Shown here piece after piece: positions 8,265-15,557 of a stretch of 32,488 nt of DNA. A model generated the notes under the pieces. That model saw nothing but the letters and a program-made list of their open reading frames with translations. It was not told the origin of the DNA and ran no database searches. The stretch is taken from positions 1 to 32,488 of the forward strand of contig NZ_PYFX01000031.1 of assembly GCF_003020115.1 (NCBI RefSeq), written 5' to 3'. The stretch is from Bradyrhizobium sp. MOS002. Lineage in GTDB: Bacteria > Pseudomonadota > Alphaproteobacteria > Rhizobiales > Xanthobacteraceae. The stretch's first letter is position 1. Each line of letters begins with the position of its first letter. The position numbers and the translations under genes are program-made.

Positions 8265-8482
8265 TCAGGTGCCTTCGAACTTGAACGAGACGTTGAGCTT
8301 GGTGCGATAGGCCTCGACTTTTCCCTTGTCGTCCAGTTGCATATCGAGCTTGACCACCTCTGCAACGCGAAGATCCCTGAGGGATTTAGCGGCTTGCTCG
8401 ACCGCATTGGCAGCCGCCTTCTCCCATGAGTCGCGGTGCTGGTGCCGACCAGCTCAATGACCTTGTAGACTCTATCGGGCAT
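8265..8482 (-). pseudogene. Dodecin with a frameshift
   Basis: Dodecins (PF07311) are about 70-residue proteins that form 12-subunit shells binding flavins. The start (ATG at 8480-8482) has a perfect AGGAGG six bases upstream and reads MPDRVYKVIELVGTST. The rest of the family sequence is intact in another frame: SWEKAAANAVEQAAKSLRDL, RVAEVVKLDMQLDDKGKVEA, YRTKLNVSFKFEGT, stop at 8265-8267. The total of 218 bases is 72 codons plus two, so two bases are extra or one is missing near 8437. Everything else is well conserved, so the lesion is recent, a sequencing error, or recoded. I see no obvious slippery run at the shift. Confidence 0.8.
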
Positions 8483-8755
8483 GTCGTCCTCCTATTCGGG
8501 GCAGGGGTCGGAAATCTAGCATCTGGATCGCGACGCTGAAACGTGTCGGCGATATCGCGGAAAAGGGTCCGATTGGCTGTCGCTTTTCCTGAAGACTCGG
8601 TCGGCCCGTCGGGAGATGCGGTCGCATTTTTAGCCCGAACGGACGCGCACGTGGAATCTCCTTCCTGCCAGTAGGCTTCTGAATATAAGTTTGCCGGCCG
8701 ATGTCGTCATTCCGCCAAAGGTTTTGACCCATGCAGCGATGGCACCTCCACAGCC

Positions 8756-9010
8756 GTGAGCAAAGGCGTCAACGATGCGTCGCGAGAATGCCTCGAACTC
8801 GCTCGACACCAAGTCGAGAGCACCATGAAAGGAATCGGCGACCTTTGGCGCTGCCGCACTCCTCAGAATTTCGCAGCGGTCCAGACTGATCTGCTGCGGG
8901 AAACCTTGGAGCGTGCTCTAGAGAGCAGCCGCCGGATTGCCGACGTGTCGGTGAAAGCGGTGGATGATGCCGCAACACACATGACAGAAACGATGAAGCG
9001 AGCAGCCTGA
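8756..9010 (+). CDS. Phasin-family protein
   Basis: The 84-aa product is helical and amphipathic and matches phasins (PF09361), which coat polyhydroxyalkanoate granules. Visible matches are VNDASRECLELARHQVESTM, then LWRCRTPQNFAAVQTDLLRE, RALESSRRIADVSVKAVDDA and MTETMKRAA. The GTG at 8756 is the only usable start in frame, but the frame is open further upstream and this family is often longer. The N-terminus may therefore be shortened or the start misplaced; an ATG at 8739 is out of frame. Confidence 0.72.
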   Translation: MSKGVNDASRECLELARHQVESTMKGIGDLWRCRTPQNFAAVQTDLLRETLERALESSRRIADVSVKAVDDAATHMTETMKRAA

Positions 9011-9111
9011 TTGACAGAAGGGATAAGGCAAGCAGCCTGAGCGGGCGTCAGCGGCCGAAGAACTTCGGCCGCTGATCTGTTTTACGGTCAAGTTCACTGG
9101 GAGGCATTTCG

Positions 9112-9279
9112 ATGGCACTGGTTGTGTTTAGATGTCCCGCTGCGAAAGTAGAAGTTCAGTGGGTAGAATGCGAAGGACTGCCACAGGCAGGCGCGCCCGC
9201 AATCTGCAGAGTTCTCCGGTGTCCGGCCTGTGCTCGATTGCACTTCGTAGACGTGCGAAGTGGCAACTTGCTCGATTGA
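9112..9279 (+). CDS. Small zinc-ribbon-like protein (55 aa)
   Basis: This short gene starts at an ATG with GGGAGG nine bases upstream. The product has five cysteines: C8, C20, C32, and a C37-P-A-C40 pair. It ends RCPACARLHFVDVRSGNLLD. A conserved opening strand (MALVVFRCP) plus a late CPxC pair is typical of small zinc-ribbon proteins common in rhizobia. Function is unknown. Confidence 0.68.
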   Translation: MALVVFRCPAAKVEVQWVECEGLPQAGAPAICRVLRCPACARLHFVDVRSGNLLD

Positions 9280-9632
9280 AAGCCGATCGCGGGCCAACCC
9301 TCCATTTGATGAACCGAAACGCGGGCCGGCCATTCAGTGGCGAGATCGCCTCGTGAGATCGTCTGGACCTTAAAGATTGCCACTCGTCGATCAAGCAGCC
9401 AAAGCAAGCTCGGCGTTCTGTCCGATTGGTCACCCAGTTGCCTTGGCGCGAAATATCGCTGCCTGTCGTTACCGCGACCGGATCGGTAGGAATTTGCCGG
9501 GTCGTACTTTCTAGCTGCGGGTGCTCCAGCGCTTCAAGCACTGCGTATAGAAACGCGCTCGCGTGATATTTGCATTCGCGATGGCACGGGCGCGTGGGCA
9601 GAGAGCGTTGCCGACGGTTCCGAGATATGCAG
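9280..9632. other. Intergenic stretch, nothing firm
   Basis: Overlapping frames on both strands (up to 137 codons on the minus strand across 9128-9541) have no motif, and the longest covers the better-supported small gene at 9112-9279. I see no repeat or RNA signal. Confidence 0.4.
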
Positions 9633-9809
9633 TTACCTCGGCTCAGAGTTGCCAGCTAACTCGCGTGCGGCCAACCTAAGCTCGAGCTCTCTGAGCTGTT
9701 CGACCAACTGCTCTACGATCTCTTCGCAGTCAGATGGCGTCAGCGAACGCACGCCGCGGAGTGCCAGTTGGTTTTGGAGGATCGTCGCCATCATGGCTTT
9801 AACGCTCAT
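9633..9809 (-). CDS. Small helical protein (58 aa)
   Basis: The frame from the ATG at 9809 reads MSVKAMMATILQNQLALRGV, then LTPSDCEEIVEQLVEQLREL and a basic end. It is a helical coiled-coil-like peptide with heptad leucines in the second half. GGTGG lies upstream. No family is recognised. The plus-strand frame over the same region is serine-rich and less gene-like. Confidence 0.5.
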   Translation of the reverse strand: MSVKAMMATILQNQLALRGVRSLTPSDCEEIVEQLVEQLRELELRLAARELAGNSEPR

Positions 9810-9972
9810 GGGGCCACCGTCAAAAATTGATCATCAAGAAGATCAATCTGAAGTAGACGCCTAATATCGATGATGCGCAACGTCCGTGGGACTATGGACA
9901 GTACGTGACCGCAACGCACAAATAGCTGATGGTGTCCTTCTTCTTCCGCGCGCTTGGTCTGGCGCTACTTCT

Positions 9973-10119
9973 TCACCAGTATCCCATCGTTCGCGCCATT
10001 CGCCTCACTGACCCTGCGTAACGGCCCAGCTCGGCTGCAATCTTCGATACGCCAGCTCCTGGCCGGGCCAGCCTGACCAATCGTCGGACTTCCTGCTCAG
10101 TCCATTCCTTTGGCTTCAA
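9973..10119 (-). CDS. Small helix-turn-helix (SANT/GcrA-like) protein (48 aa)
   Basis: From a TTG at 10119 the frame reads LKPKEWTEQEVRRLVRLARP, then VSKIAAELGRYAGSVRRMAR and TMGYW. W-T-E-x-E-V followed by I-A-x-x-L-G-R-x-x-G-S-V-x-x-x-A is the pattern of small Myb/SANT-like or GcrA-like DNA-binding proteins found in several copies in Bradyrhizobium. There is no ATG in the open frame, and the TTG overlaps the stop of the frame before it (TTGA), suggesting translational coupling. Confidence 0.6.
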   Translation of the reverse strand: MKPKEWTEQEVRRLVRLARPGAGVSKIAAELGRYAGSVRRMARTMGYW

Positions 10120-10307
10120 TGCTCTTGTTCGGCGTCGTTACTGCATTCCAAGCTGATCAGTTTTGCTGCGACACGTCCGTTTGCATCTGCTGGCGCTCGC
10201 CGATGATATAATAGTGCCGCCTGACTTCCGGGCGCGTGAAGAGGCCAGTTAGGGAATTGGTTACTAGTCACTGTCACGATCCAAATATAGGTCGGCATAT
10301 CCAGCAC
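10116..10307 (-). CDS. Possible small protein coupled to the HTH gene
   Basis: This 63-codon frame ends in the TGA that overlaps the TTG start of the HTH gene. Its last part (VAAKLISLECSNDAEQEH) resembles a motif, LECxxDxEA, seen in small Bradyrhizobium proteins of unknown function. The N-terminal half shows no clear pattern, so it may be a remnant. Low confidence. Confidence 0.33.
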   Translation of the reverse strand: MLDMPTYIWIVTVTSNQFPNWPLHAPGSQAALLYHRRAPADANGRVAAKLISLECSNDAEQEH

Positions 10308-10360
10308 GCTTTATTACTTCGACACGCCCCGTTGGCGGTCTCTTTCAAGGGGAGAGCCAA

Positions 10361-10495
10361 ATGTTTAAGGGCTTCACGGTGGTCGTTGTGGCGCTGATCA
10401 GCACAGCGCAGGTGGATCAATACCTAACCCACGGTCGGTACACCGACGCGGCGATGGCTATGCTGCGGCAAATTGGTCATGCGTTTGGATTTTAG
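10361..10495 (+). CDS. Tiny protein with hydrophobic N-terminus (44 aa)
   Basis: AAGGGGAG lies upstream of the ATG at 10361. The peptide begins MFKGFTVVVVALISTAQVDQ, a membrane or signal segment, and ends RYTDAAMAMLRQIGHAFGF. I associate the second half (GRYTDAAxxMLRQIxHxFG) with a family of tiny Bradyrhizobium proteins of unknown role. Confidence 0.65.
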   Translation: MFKGFTVVVVALISTAQVDQYLTHGRYTDAAMAMLRQIGHAFGF

Positions 10496-10521
10496 ATAGT
10501 TCTTTGCGACGGAGACGCGTC

Positions 10522-10722
10522 ATGGACGGCATCTCATGGTCCGATCTCGATAGGGATGAACAACGCGCAATTGCGATATTGGGAGCCAGTCTTTCCATTG
10601 AACTTTGCAGTCCCCTTGCTCTCCTGACGCTAGGTCGGCTCGGTCTGACCATAGGGTCTCATTTGACGGCGGCTGGAGACAGTTTGCGAAGAGATGCCGT
10701 TTTGAACGGTTTAGCAGGGTAA
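10522..10722 (+). CDS. Small conserved hypothetical protein (66 aa)
   Basis: Reads MDGISWSDLDRDEQRAIAIL, then GASLSIELCSPLALLTLGRL and TIGSHLTAAGDSLRRDAVLN. The pattern (an LxxDEQRAIxxLG start and a later GLxxGSxLTxxGxxL) suggests a small winged-helix-like fold. The ATG at 10522 follows a GGAGA. It sits 26 bases after the tiny membrane peptide and 20 bases before the next small gene, so the three may form an operon. Confidence 0.65.
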   Translation: MDGISWSDLDRDEQRAIAILGASLSIELCSPLALLTLGRLGLTIGSHLTAAGDSLRRDAVLNGLAG

Positions 10723-10742
10723 GCACAGGACTGCGCTCGAGC

Positions 10743-10952
10743 ATGCCAAACGCGATCAAACTCATTGTAGACGGTTATGTTACCCTGCAAGACCGGAGGG
10801 CTCTCGACGATTTGCGCATGCAGCGCCGGAAACTGGCCGTAGACCTAAAGGCGCGCACAGGTTTCGATTATCAAGCAACGATCCAGCAGATCGAAGACGA
10901 TATCGTCGTGATCGAGACTGGGCTCGCGCGGTTGGATGCGGCGACGAGCTAA
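10743..10952 (+). CDS. Small conserved hypothetical protein (69 aa)
   Basis: Reads MPNAIKLIVDGYVTLQDRRA, then LDDLRMQRRKLAVDLKARTG and IQQIEDDIVVIETGLARLDA. It is predicted to be a two-helix hairpin with a basic middle. Length and composition are typical of small rhizobial proteins of unknown function. I chose the ATG at 10743 because the upstream extension in this frame is arginine/serine-rich and overlaps the previous gene. Confidence 0.65.
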   Translation: MPNAIKLIVDGYVTLQDRRALDDLRMQRRKLAVDLKARTGFDYQATIQQIEDDIVVIETGLARLDAATS

Positions 10953-11087
10953 CCTCCCGAAGCCGTTCGTGTTCAAATCTGCGGTCGAAGAAGCGCAATA
11001 GCGTGGGCGATGGCAGCTTGGTTGCTGGTGAAAGTTGCACATGGAAAACACCGGCTCGCGACCTACTCGACGTCAATCATTCCCTCC

Positions 11088-11276
11088 TTAGTAATGCGCA
11101 GTTTTCCGGACGTAGTAATACCCTTGTGCCTGAACGGCCGCTTTGATTTCGTCGCTGACCTTGAGAACTCTTGCTCTGCTCTTGCGCCACTTGTGTGCAG
11201 AGTAAAGCAGGGATACGGCAGAGCCTGTACTCATGACGAGCAAGTCGCGCTTGCTGCTGCGATAGACATTATACAT
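11088..11276 (-). CDS. Small conserved hypothetical protein (62 aa)
   Basis: From the ATG at 11276 (GGGGCG upstream) it reads MYNVYRSSKRDLLVMSTGSA, then LYSAHKWRKSRARVLKVSDE and IKAAVQAQGYYYVRK. The basic centre (KWRKSRARV) and the compact alpha/beta pattern resemble a recurrent small Bradyrhizobium family. The longer frame to 11531 adds an unlikely arginine-rich extension. Function is unknown. Confidence 0.65.
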   Translation of the reverse strand: MYNVYRSSKRDLLVMSTGSAVSLLYSAHKWRKSRARVLKVSDEIKAAVQAQGYYYVRKTAHY

Positions 11277-11478
11277 TTCGCCCCGGCGATCATGTTGAAC
11301 TACGCATGAGATATATTTTTGGTCGGCTCGATGAAGAAGCTTAATATCTCGAAAGGCGGTGCGGGTTGTAAATATGCAACGCTCGCGAGTTTTTGCTCGG
11401 TACCTTCCAAACGAGGGCAAACTGAGGTACCCGCCCCGGCGGGCTGTGAATTGCGCGGAAATCACCAGCGGTGGCACG

Positions 11479-11835
11479 ATGAACTTAGGCTTCTGGTTGT
11501 ATGTTGTTCGTATGCCACGCCAACGCACCAACTCTGCTCTTGATCAGTACGAACTGGCGGGCGATGAGATCGTGACCGCTTGCGACGGTGATCTGCGCAG
11601 TGCGCTTCGAGCGCTCATGCTCCTCAACGAGCAGTTAGAGCAAGAGCTGACGCTTATGAGCGGGGTCCGTCCTCCTGACCGGCGGCTTCATTATAGTAAG
11701 ATGTGCTTGCGTATTGACATGCCCATCACGCATCCGGCGTCATCCTGCTCTCTCACCTTGAGTCCCGCCGATCGCCGGTTGATTCAGAAGCACGCCCGGC
11801 ATCGGCGCGTGGTTGCCGGCATAGCGGTTGACTGA
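11479..11835 (+). CDS. Hypothetical protein with acidic helical core
   Basis: The core MPRQRTNSALDQYELAGDEI, then VTACDGDLRSALRALMLLNE and QLEQELTLMSG is recognisable as a recurrent Bradyrhizobium pattern (ACDGDLRxAxxALLLxNEQLE). The last 45 residues look random and may have been gained by loss of the original stop. The start is uncertain: ATGs at 11479 and 11512 are both possible; neither has a strong ribosome binding site. Confidence 0.5.
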   Translation: MNLGFWLYVVRMPRQRTNSALDQYELAGDEIVTACDGDLRSALRALMLLNEQLEQELTLMSGVRPPDRRLHYSKMCLRIDMPITHPASSCSLTLSPADRRLIQKHARHRRVVAGIAVD

Positions 11836-11910
11836 CCCCATGAGGCGGGAAGACGCCGGAGATCACCGAGCAGGCGTGGCTGCCAGACGACGACAAAGAC
11901 ACCGTCCGCC

Positions 11911-12258
11911 ATGACAACTGAAGACGAGCGCGCCGCATTTTTCGCGCTGATGGAGCGCGCCAACCGCGTCGGTGCGTTGTTGCCGGAGCGGATCGAGCAC
12001 ATCGATATTGACGATCCTGTTGTGCTCGCTGAATTGCGCGTGGTGATGGCCGAGTTCAACGCGACGTGTGAGGCTCTACTGGGCTTCAAAAAGCCCAGTA
12101 GCACCGGCTGCCGATCTTTTTTTTGGGGTGCGCGTCTACCTTTCTTTTTTGGATTTCGAAGGTTGAGCATGATCACCAGCGATATCGATCCGGCCGGTTC
12201 GCCCAATTCATCTCAGCAAATGCCTTCGCCAGCTTCTCCGGGCCGCATTTGGCTTTGA
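11911..12258 (+). CDS. Hypothetical protein, C-terminus probably run on
   Basis: Residues 1-56 (MTTEDERAAFFALMERANRV, then LLPERIEHIDIDDPVVLAEL) look like a genuine small acidic helical protein. The next codons lie in a perfect hairpin (12076-12101) and a T-run, and the frame then overlaps the convergent gene by 86 bases. The original gene probably ended near 12075. Confidence 0.45.
   Translation: MTTEDERAAFFALMERANRVGALLPERIEHIDIDDPVVLAELRVVMAEFNATCEALLGFKKPSSTGCRSFFWGARLPFFFGFRRLSMITSDIDPAGSPNSSQQMPSPASPGRIWL
12076..12124 (+). terminator. Hairpin and separated T-run inside an ORF tail
   Basis: CTACTGGGCTT and AAGCCCAGTAG pair perfectly over 11 bp around CAAA; eight Ts follow after 15 bases. 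It is strong as a hairpin, but the T-run is not adjacent, so termination efficiency is uncertain. Confidence 0.4.
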
Positions 12259-12460
12259 ACGCTTCCCATTCTGCGCTGAAGCGCTGCTTCGCTAGTTCCA
12301 ATGTCGTCGCCTCGCCGAACGGCGCGCTGGGAATGGCCGGTGTGACGTTCCAAAGCCAAACGGCGGGCGCGCGCTCATGGGCAAGCCGGATTCCCCCGAT
12401 CAGCTGGCCGTCTCCAAACACCATGAAATCGTCAGGGCGGATTGCGCGGAGGCGGAGCAT
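12173..12460 (-). CDS. Conserved hypothetical protein (95 aa)
   Basis: Reads MLRLRAIRPDDFMVFGDGQL, then IGGIRLAHERAPAVWLWNVT and FSAEWEAFKAKCG near the end. The opening (D-x-x-V-x-x-D-G-x-x-I-G-R/G-I) and the middle tryptophan strand are typical of a small beta-rich rhizobial family of unknown function. Its ATG lies one base after the stop of the gene before it, so the two are probably translationally coupled. Confidence 0.65.
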   Translation of the reverse strand: MLRLRAIRPDDFMVFGDGQLIGGIRLAHERAPAVWLWNVTPAIPSAPFGEATTLELAKQRFSAEWEAFKAKCGPEKLAKAFAEMNWANRPDRYRW

Positions 12461-12461
12461 G

Positions 12462-12710
12462 TCAATCCTGATACAGGTCTATGTTTGGAAACATCGTCTC
12501 CGCCGAAGCTCGCAGCATATCGAGTAGCATTCGCGCCTCTTGAAGCTGATGCTCTAGTTTGTGTTTATTGTCGCCCGGAGGGCAGTTCTCGATCAGCGCA
12601 CGGGTGTGCTGCAGGCAGAGATCGAGCAGAAGGATCGCGCGGCGAGCATGGTGAGCAGTCTCGACCGCGTGTTTGGAAGGGGATTTCGGAAATGGGACAA
12701 CGTTATGCAC
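12462..12710 (-). CDS. Conserved hypothetical helical protein (82 aa)
   Basis: Reads MHNVVPFPKSPSKHAVETAH, then HARRAILLLDLCLQHTRALI and HQLQEARMLLDMLRASAETM. It is all-helical with a coiled-coil-like second half and no transmembrane segment. It is the first gene of a two-gene minus-strand operon with the 95-aa gene. Function is unknown. Confidence 0.6.
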   Translation of the reverse strand: MHNVVPFPKSPSKHAVETAHHARRAILLLDLCLQHTRALIENCPPGDNKHKLEHQLQEARMLLDMLRASAETMFPNIDLYQD

Positions 12711-13125
12711 TTAGAAAACACCCACTCAATTGAAAAGAGGGGTAATGTACTGAGACCCGTTTAACGCGAGTTCAATTTTCCAATCGCTTTCGTGCGGTGT
12801 TCTGAGACCGACCTTAGAAGGTCATTAATAATAAATTAGGCGCCCCAATCTAGGCTGCACGGGTTCGGCTTCGCACACCCCGGACGACCTTTCTGGCAAG
12901 CTTTGACCCCAGCGCTCTGGAGGCGTTGGGGTCTTTGCGTTTTGTGGCCTTTGGGTTTAGCGCCCGACACGGCCGCGCTTGCCGCATCAGCGGGCGACGG
13001 TGTGTGCACAATCTCGGGGCCGATCTGACGGTAAACAATACATCTACCTCGTCAGCAAATTCTGATCGGAGTTTCCGCGACAGATTTCATCGATCTCTCA
13101 GAAATGGTGCGTAGAATTAAGCGCC
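12711..13125. other. Intergenic region with a GC-rich hairpin
   Basis: No convincing gene. Contains an AT-rich patch (12815-12840) and the hairpin at 12905-12936. A 62-codon minus-strand frame (12850-13038) is arginine-rich and runs through the hairpin, so I do not call it. Confidence 0.4.
12905..12936. terminator. Hairpin, terminator-like
   Basis: GACCCCAGCGC and GCGTTGGGGTC form an 11-bp stem with one G-T wobble around a 7-base loop, followed by TTTGCGTTTT. No clear gene ends just before it on the plus strand, so it may belong to an unannotated small RNA. Confidence 0.35.
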
Positions 13126-13362
13126 ATGGAAAAGCGAACCGCACGCCGTCAGCGCGTATTCAAAGGCGCAATGATCGAGTTTCCCGGAGGCGCCTTCAGT
13201 TGCGTCGTCCGAAATCTGTCCGACATGGGCGCCCAAGTGGACGTGCATAGCGCATCTGGCATTCCGCACGAGTTCACACTGGTCATTCCCAGTGCACAGT
13301 TGCAGCAACCCTGCCGCGCGGTGTGGCGCTCCGACCGACGAATTGGAGTGGCGTTTTCCTGA
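13126..13362 (+). CDS. PilZ domain protein
   Basis: The 78-aa product is almost exactly one PilZ domain (PF07238), which binds cyclic di-GMP. Both binding signatures are present: an arginine cluster at the N-terminus (R4 to R8 with x3, and R10) and N30-L-S32-D-M-G35. The remaining strands (CVVRNLSDMGAQVDV, HEFTLVIPSAQL, GVAFS) fit the beta barrel. It lies 275 bases from the convergent GGDEF gene; a functional link through c-di-GMP is plausible but inferred. Confidence 0.85.
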   Translation: MEKRTARRQRVFKGAMIEFPGGAFSCVVRNLSDMGAQVDVHSASGIPHEFTLVIPSAQLQQPCRAVWRSDRRIGVAFS

Positions 13363-13491
13363 TCTTCAGTGTCGTTGTTAGCGCCGCGCGGTCTGTGCCG
13401 GGCGTAGTGGCCTGAGTAGCTGTGCGGTGAGCGCGCGGCGGCTCGCGGGAACTGCCGTTTGTTTTTTGATCCACATCAATAGTCCCGGCCA

Positions 13492-13637
13492 TTGCGGCGC
13501 GACGTTGACCCGGCCGACGAACCGGCACCCAAGCCCAAGCCGCCGCCCAAACCGAAGCGCAAGGCGTCGCGGATGGACGAGGCACGGGCAATTATCGCGG
13601 CCTATGCCGACGTTGCGCGCTCGCTTGCCTTGGGCCC
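13492..13637 (+). pseudogene. Possible truncated small gene
   Basis: The plus-strand frame reads DEPAPKPKPPPKPKRKASRM, then DEARAIIAAYAD. The second phrase is like the C-terminal end of a recurrent Bradyrhizobium protein in which it is followed by DLREIIKKLR. Here it is followed by unrelated residues that lie antisense to the GGDEF gene, so the gene seems cut. The start (TTG at 13492) is weak. Confidence 0.3.
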
Positions 13638-15557
13638 TTATCGAGCGCCCTCCAGATCGGCCAGTGAGGGCGCCAGCGACGGCATCTCAAGGCCCGAGGA
13701 TACGAGCGAGGAGCTTGCGACCGAGCAGTCCCGGCCCTGTTCCTTTGCGTGGTACAAGGCGATGTCAGCGTCACGGGTGAGCGCCAACTCATCGGTGGTG
13801 GCGTCGCTCTTTTCGGCGACGCCCACGCTTATCGTTACGTACTTTCGTGGCGAGCGCGGATGGTGGATATGCAAACGAGCGACCAGCATCCGAATCGCGT
13901 CGGCCACCTTCACCGCCCTTTCTTCGTTCACGCCGGGCAGGATCACCGCGAACTCCTCGCCGCCATACCGAGCCGACAATCCTCCCGTCTTTGCGGTTGC
14001 GCTTCCGATCACCTCGGCAATGCGCTGGAGGCAACCGTCCCCGGCCTGGTGGCCCAGGGCGTCATTGAAGCCCTTGAAGTCGTCGATGTCGATCAGCAGC
14101 ACCGACAGGATGGCATGTTGGGCGTAGGCCTCCCTCAGGAAGGCATCGAAGCTGCGCCGGTTCGCGAGCCTCGTCAGACCATCAGTCGTCGCGAGCTGCG
14201 CCAGCTTCAGGTTGGCCGACGACAGCTCGTCCTCCAGGCGCTTCTGCTTCGTGATGTCGCGAAGAGTCCCGACGATCTCCAGTTCGCCGCCGAATGACTG
14301 CTCGGCCAGCTTGAAATGAGCCTCCAGCCAGGCCATGGCTCCATCTCCCCGCCGAGTGCGGAACCGGACAGAGCTTGAGGCGATCGCGTGCTTCAGCTCT
14401 AGGCTCGCGGCAACGACCTTATGGCGGTCGTCCTCATGGACCACGTCTAGACATGACCGGCCGAGGAAATCATTCTCGGTCATGCCGAGCACAGTCAGCA
14501 CGGAAGGTGACACGTAGCGGAGGTATCCCTTTCGGTCCATCACGATGACGATGTCGGCAATGTTGTCCGCTAACAAGCGCAGACGCGCCTCGCGCTCGCG
14601 CAGCGACCGTTCCAAGCCGGTCCTGAAGCTGAATTGGCTCCTCAACAGCGCCGCCATCGCGACGATGACCGCGACCAGCAGGGCCGCCACAACCGCATCC
14701 GAGATGAGATCGGTCCGCCAGTTGGCCAGCACTTCGTTCTCTGATCGGGCCACCGTGACGACCGCCGCGTATTCGGGGTCCAGCTCGTATGCGATGAACT
14801 TGGTGAGACCGTCGAACGGGGAGGTGATCTTGTAGGACCCCCTTGCGCTTTCGATCAAGCGCTTCTGGAACAGCGAGGTGTCGGCGATCTTTCGACCGCT
14901 TTCCACCACCGGCCAACGAGCGAACATCGTCCCATCGGTGGAGAGGAGGCTTATGCCGCCTTGAGCGCCGACACCAAATGACGAATAGAAGTTGCTGAAG
15001 TAGTCGCAGCCGATCGCAGCGACCACAACACCTGCGAAGTCCCCGGTCGGGGTGCTGATCCGCTTCGAAAGGATGATGGAGGGTTGCCCGGTGATCCTGG
15101 AAATGATTGGGCCGCTCACGAGCATCTTGGTGCCAGGATTGTCTCGATGATGTGCGAAGTAAGCGCGATCGGAGTTGTTGTGGTCAGGTAAATGCTCCAA
15201 GGACGAGTAGCGCCAGTTGCCGTCCGCATTCAAAACGCCGATCTCGCGGATCTGAGGCAGAGAGCGAGTCGTGGCGACCAAATGGGCGTTGAACCGCACA
15301 GGCAACGGGCTCTGGTACTTCAGCAAGTCCGCCAATCCGGTCATGGCTACATCAGGCGCCTTGAGAGTATTGGTTGCGTGCCGGGCCAGCGAACGAGCCA
15401 GATTGCCTAGATCCTCCTGCGCCCGGATCAGACTCGCGTGACGGGCCACGGACGCCTTCCACGCAACGACGCCTAAGACGCTCGTCATCATGACGGCCAG
15501 GAAGGTGCCGACCACCAAGAGGGGCTTGCGGTGAATCGCCTGATGTAGTGATGCCAC
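13638..15557 (-). CDS. Membrane-anchored PAS-GGDEF diguanylate cyclase
   Basis: The 639-aa enzyme would make cyclic di-GMP from two GTP. Order of domains: first transmembrane helix (about 13-33); periplasmic sensor of the double-Cache/PDC type (about 35-280, with LPQIREIGVLNADGNWRYSS and GPIISRITGQPSIILSKRI); second transmembrane helix (about 283-306); PAS (about 325-445, LRLLADNIADIVIVMDRKGY and VGTLRDITKQKRLEDEL); GGDEF (about 455-610). The A-site reads RYGGEEF, and the substrate-binding DIDDFKGFNDALGHQAGD is intact, so it should be active. The usual RxxD inhibitory site before it is K-T-G-G, so product inhibition of that type is missing. The ribosome binding site is weak. The adjacent PilZ protein could read its product. 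Confidence 0.93.
   Translation of the reverse strand: MASLHQAIHRKPLLVVGTFLAVMMTSVLGVVAWKASVARHASLIRAQEDLGNLARSLARHATNTLKAPDVAMTGLADLLKYQSPLPVRFNAHLVATTRSLPQIREIGVLNADGNWRYSSLEHLPDHNNSDRAYFAHHRDNPGTKMLVSGPIISRITGQPSIILSKRISTPTGDFAGVVVAAIGCDYFSNFYSSFGVGAQGGISLLSTDGTMFARWPVVESGRKIADTSLFQKRLIESARGSYKITSPFDGLTKFIAYELDPEYAAVVTVARSENEVLANWRTDLISDAVVAALLVAVIVAMAALLRSQFSFRTGLERSLREREARLRLLADNIADIVIVMDRKGYLRYVSPSVLTVLGMTENDFLGRSCLDVVHEDDRHKVVAASLELKHAIASSSVRFRTRRGDGAMAWLEAHFKLAEQSFGGELEIVGTLRDITKQKRLEDELSSANLKLAQLATTDGLTRLANRRSFDAFLREAYAQHAILSVLLIDIDDFKGFNDALGHQAGDGCLQRIAEVIGSATAKTGGLSARYGGEEFAVILPGVNEERAVKVADAIRMLVARLHIHHPRSPRKYVTISVGVAEKSDATTDELALTRDADIALYHAKEQGRDCSVASSSLVSSGLEMPSLAPSLADLEGAR

Noticed and set aside
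12850..13038. 62-codon minus-strand frame
   Set aside because: It runs through a terminator-like hairpin and is arginine-rich.
13749..14297. 182-codon plus-strand frame
   Set aside because: It lies antisense within the GGDEF and PAS coding region and has no motif.
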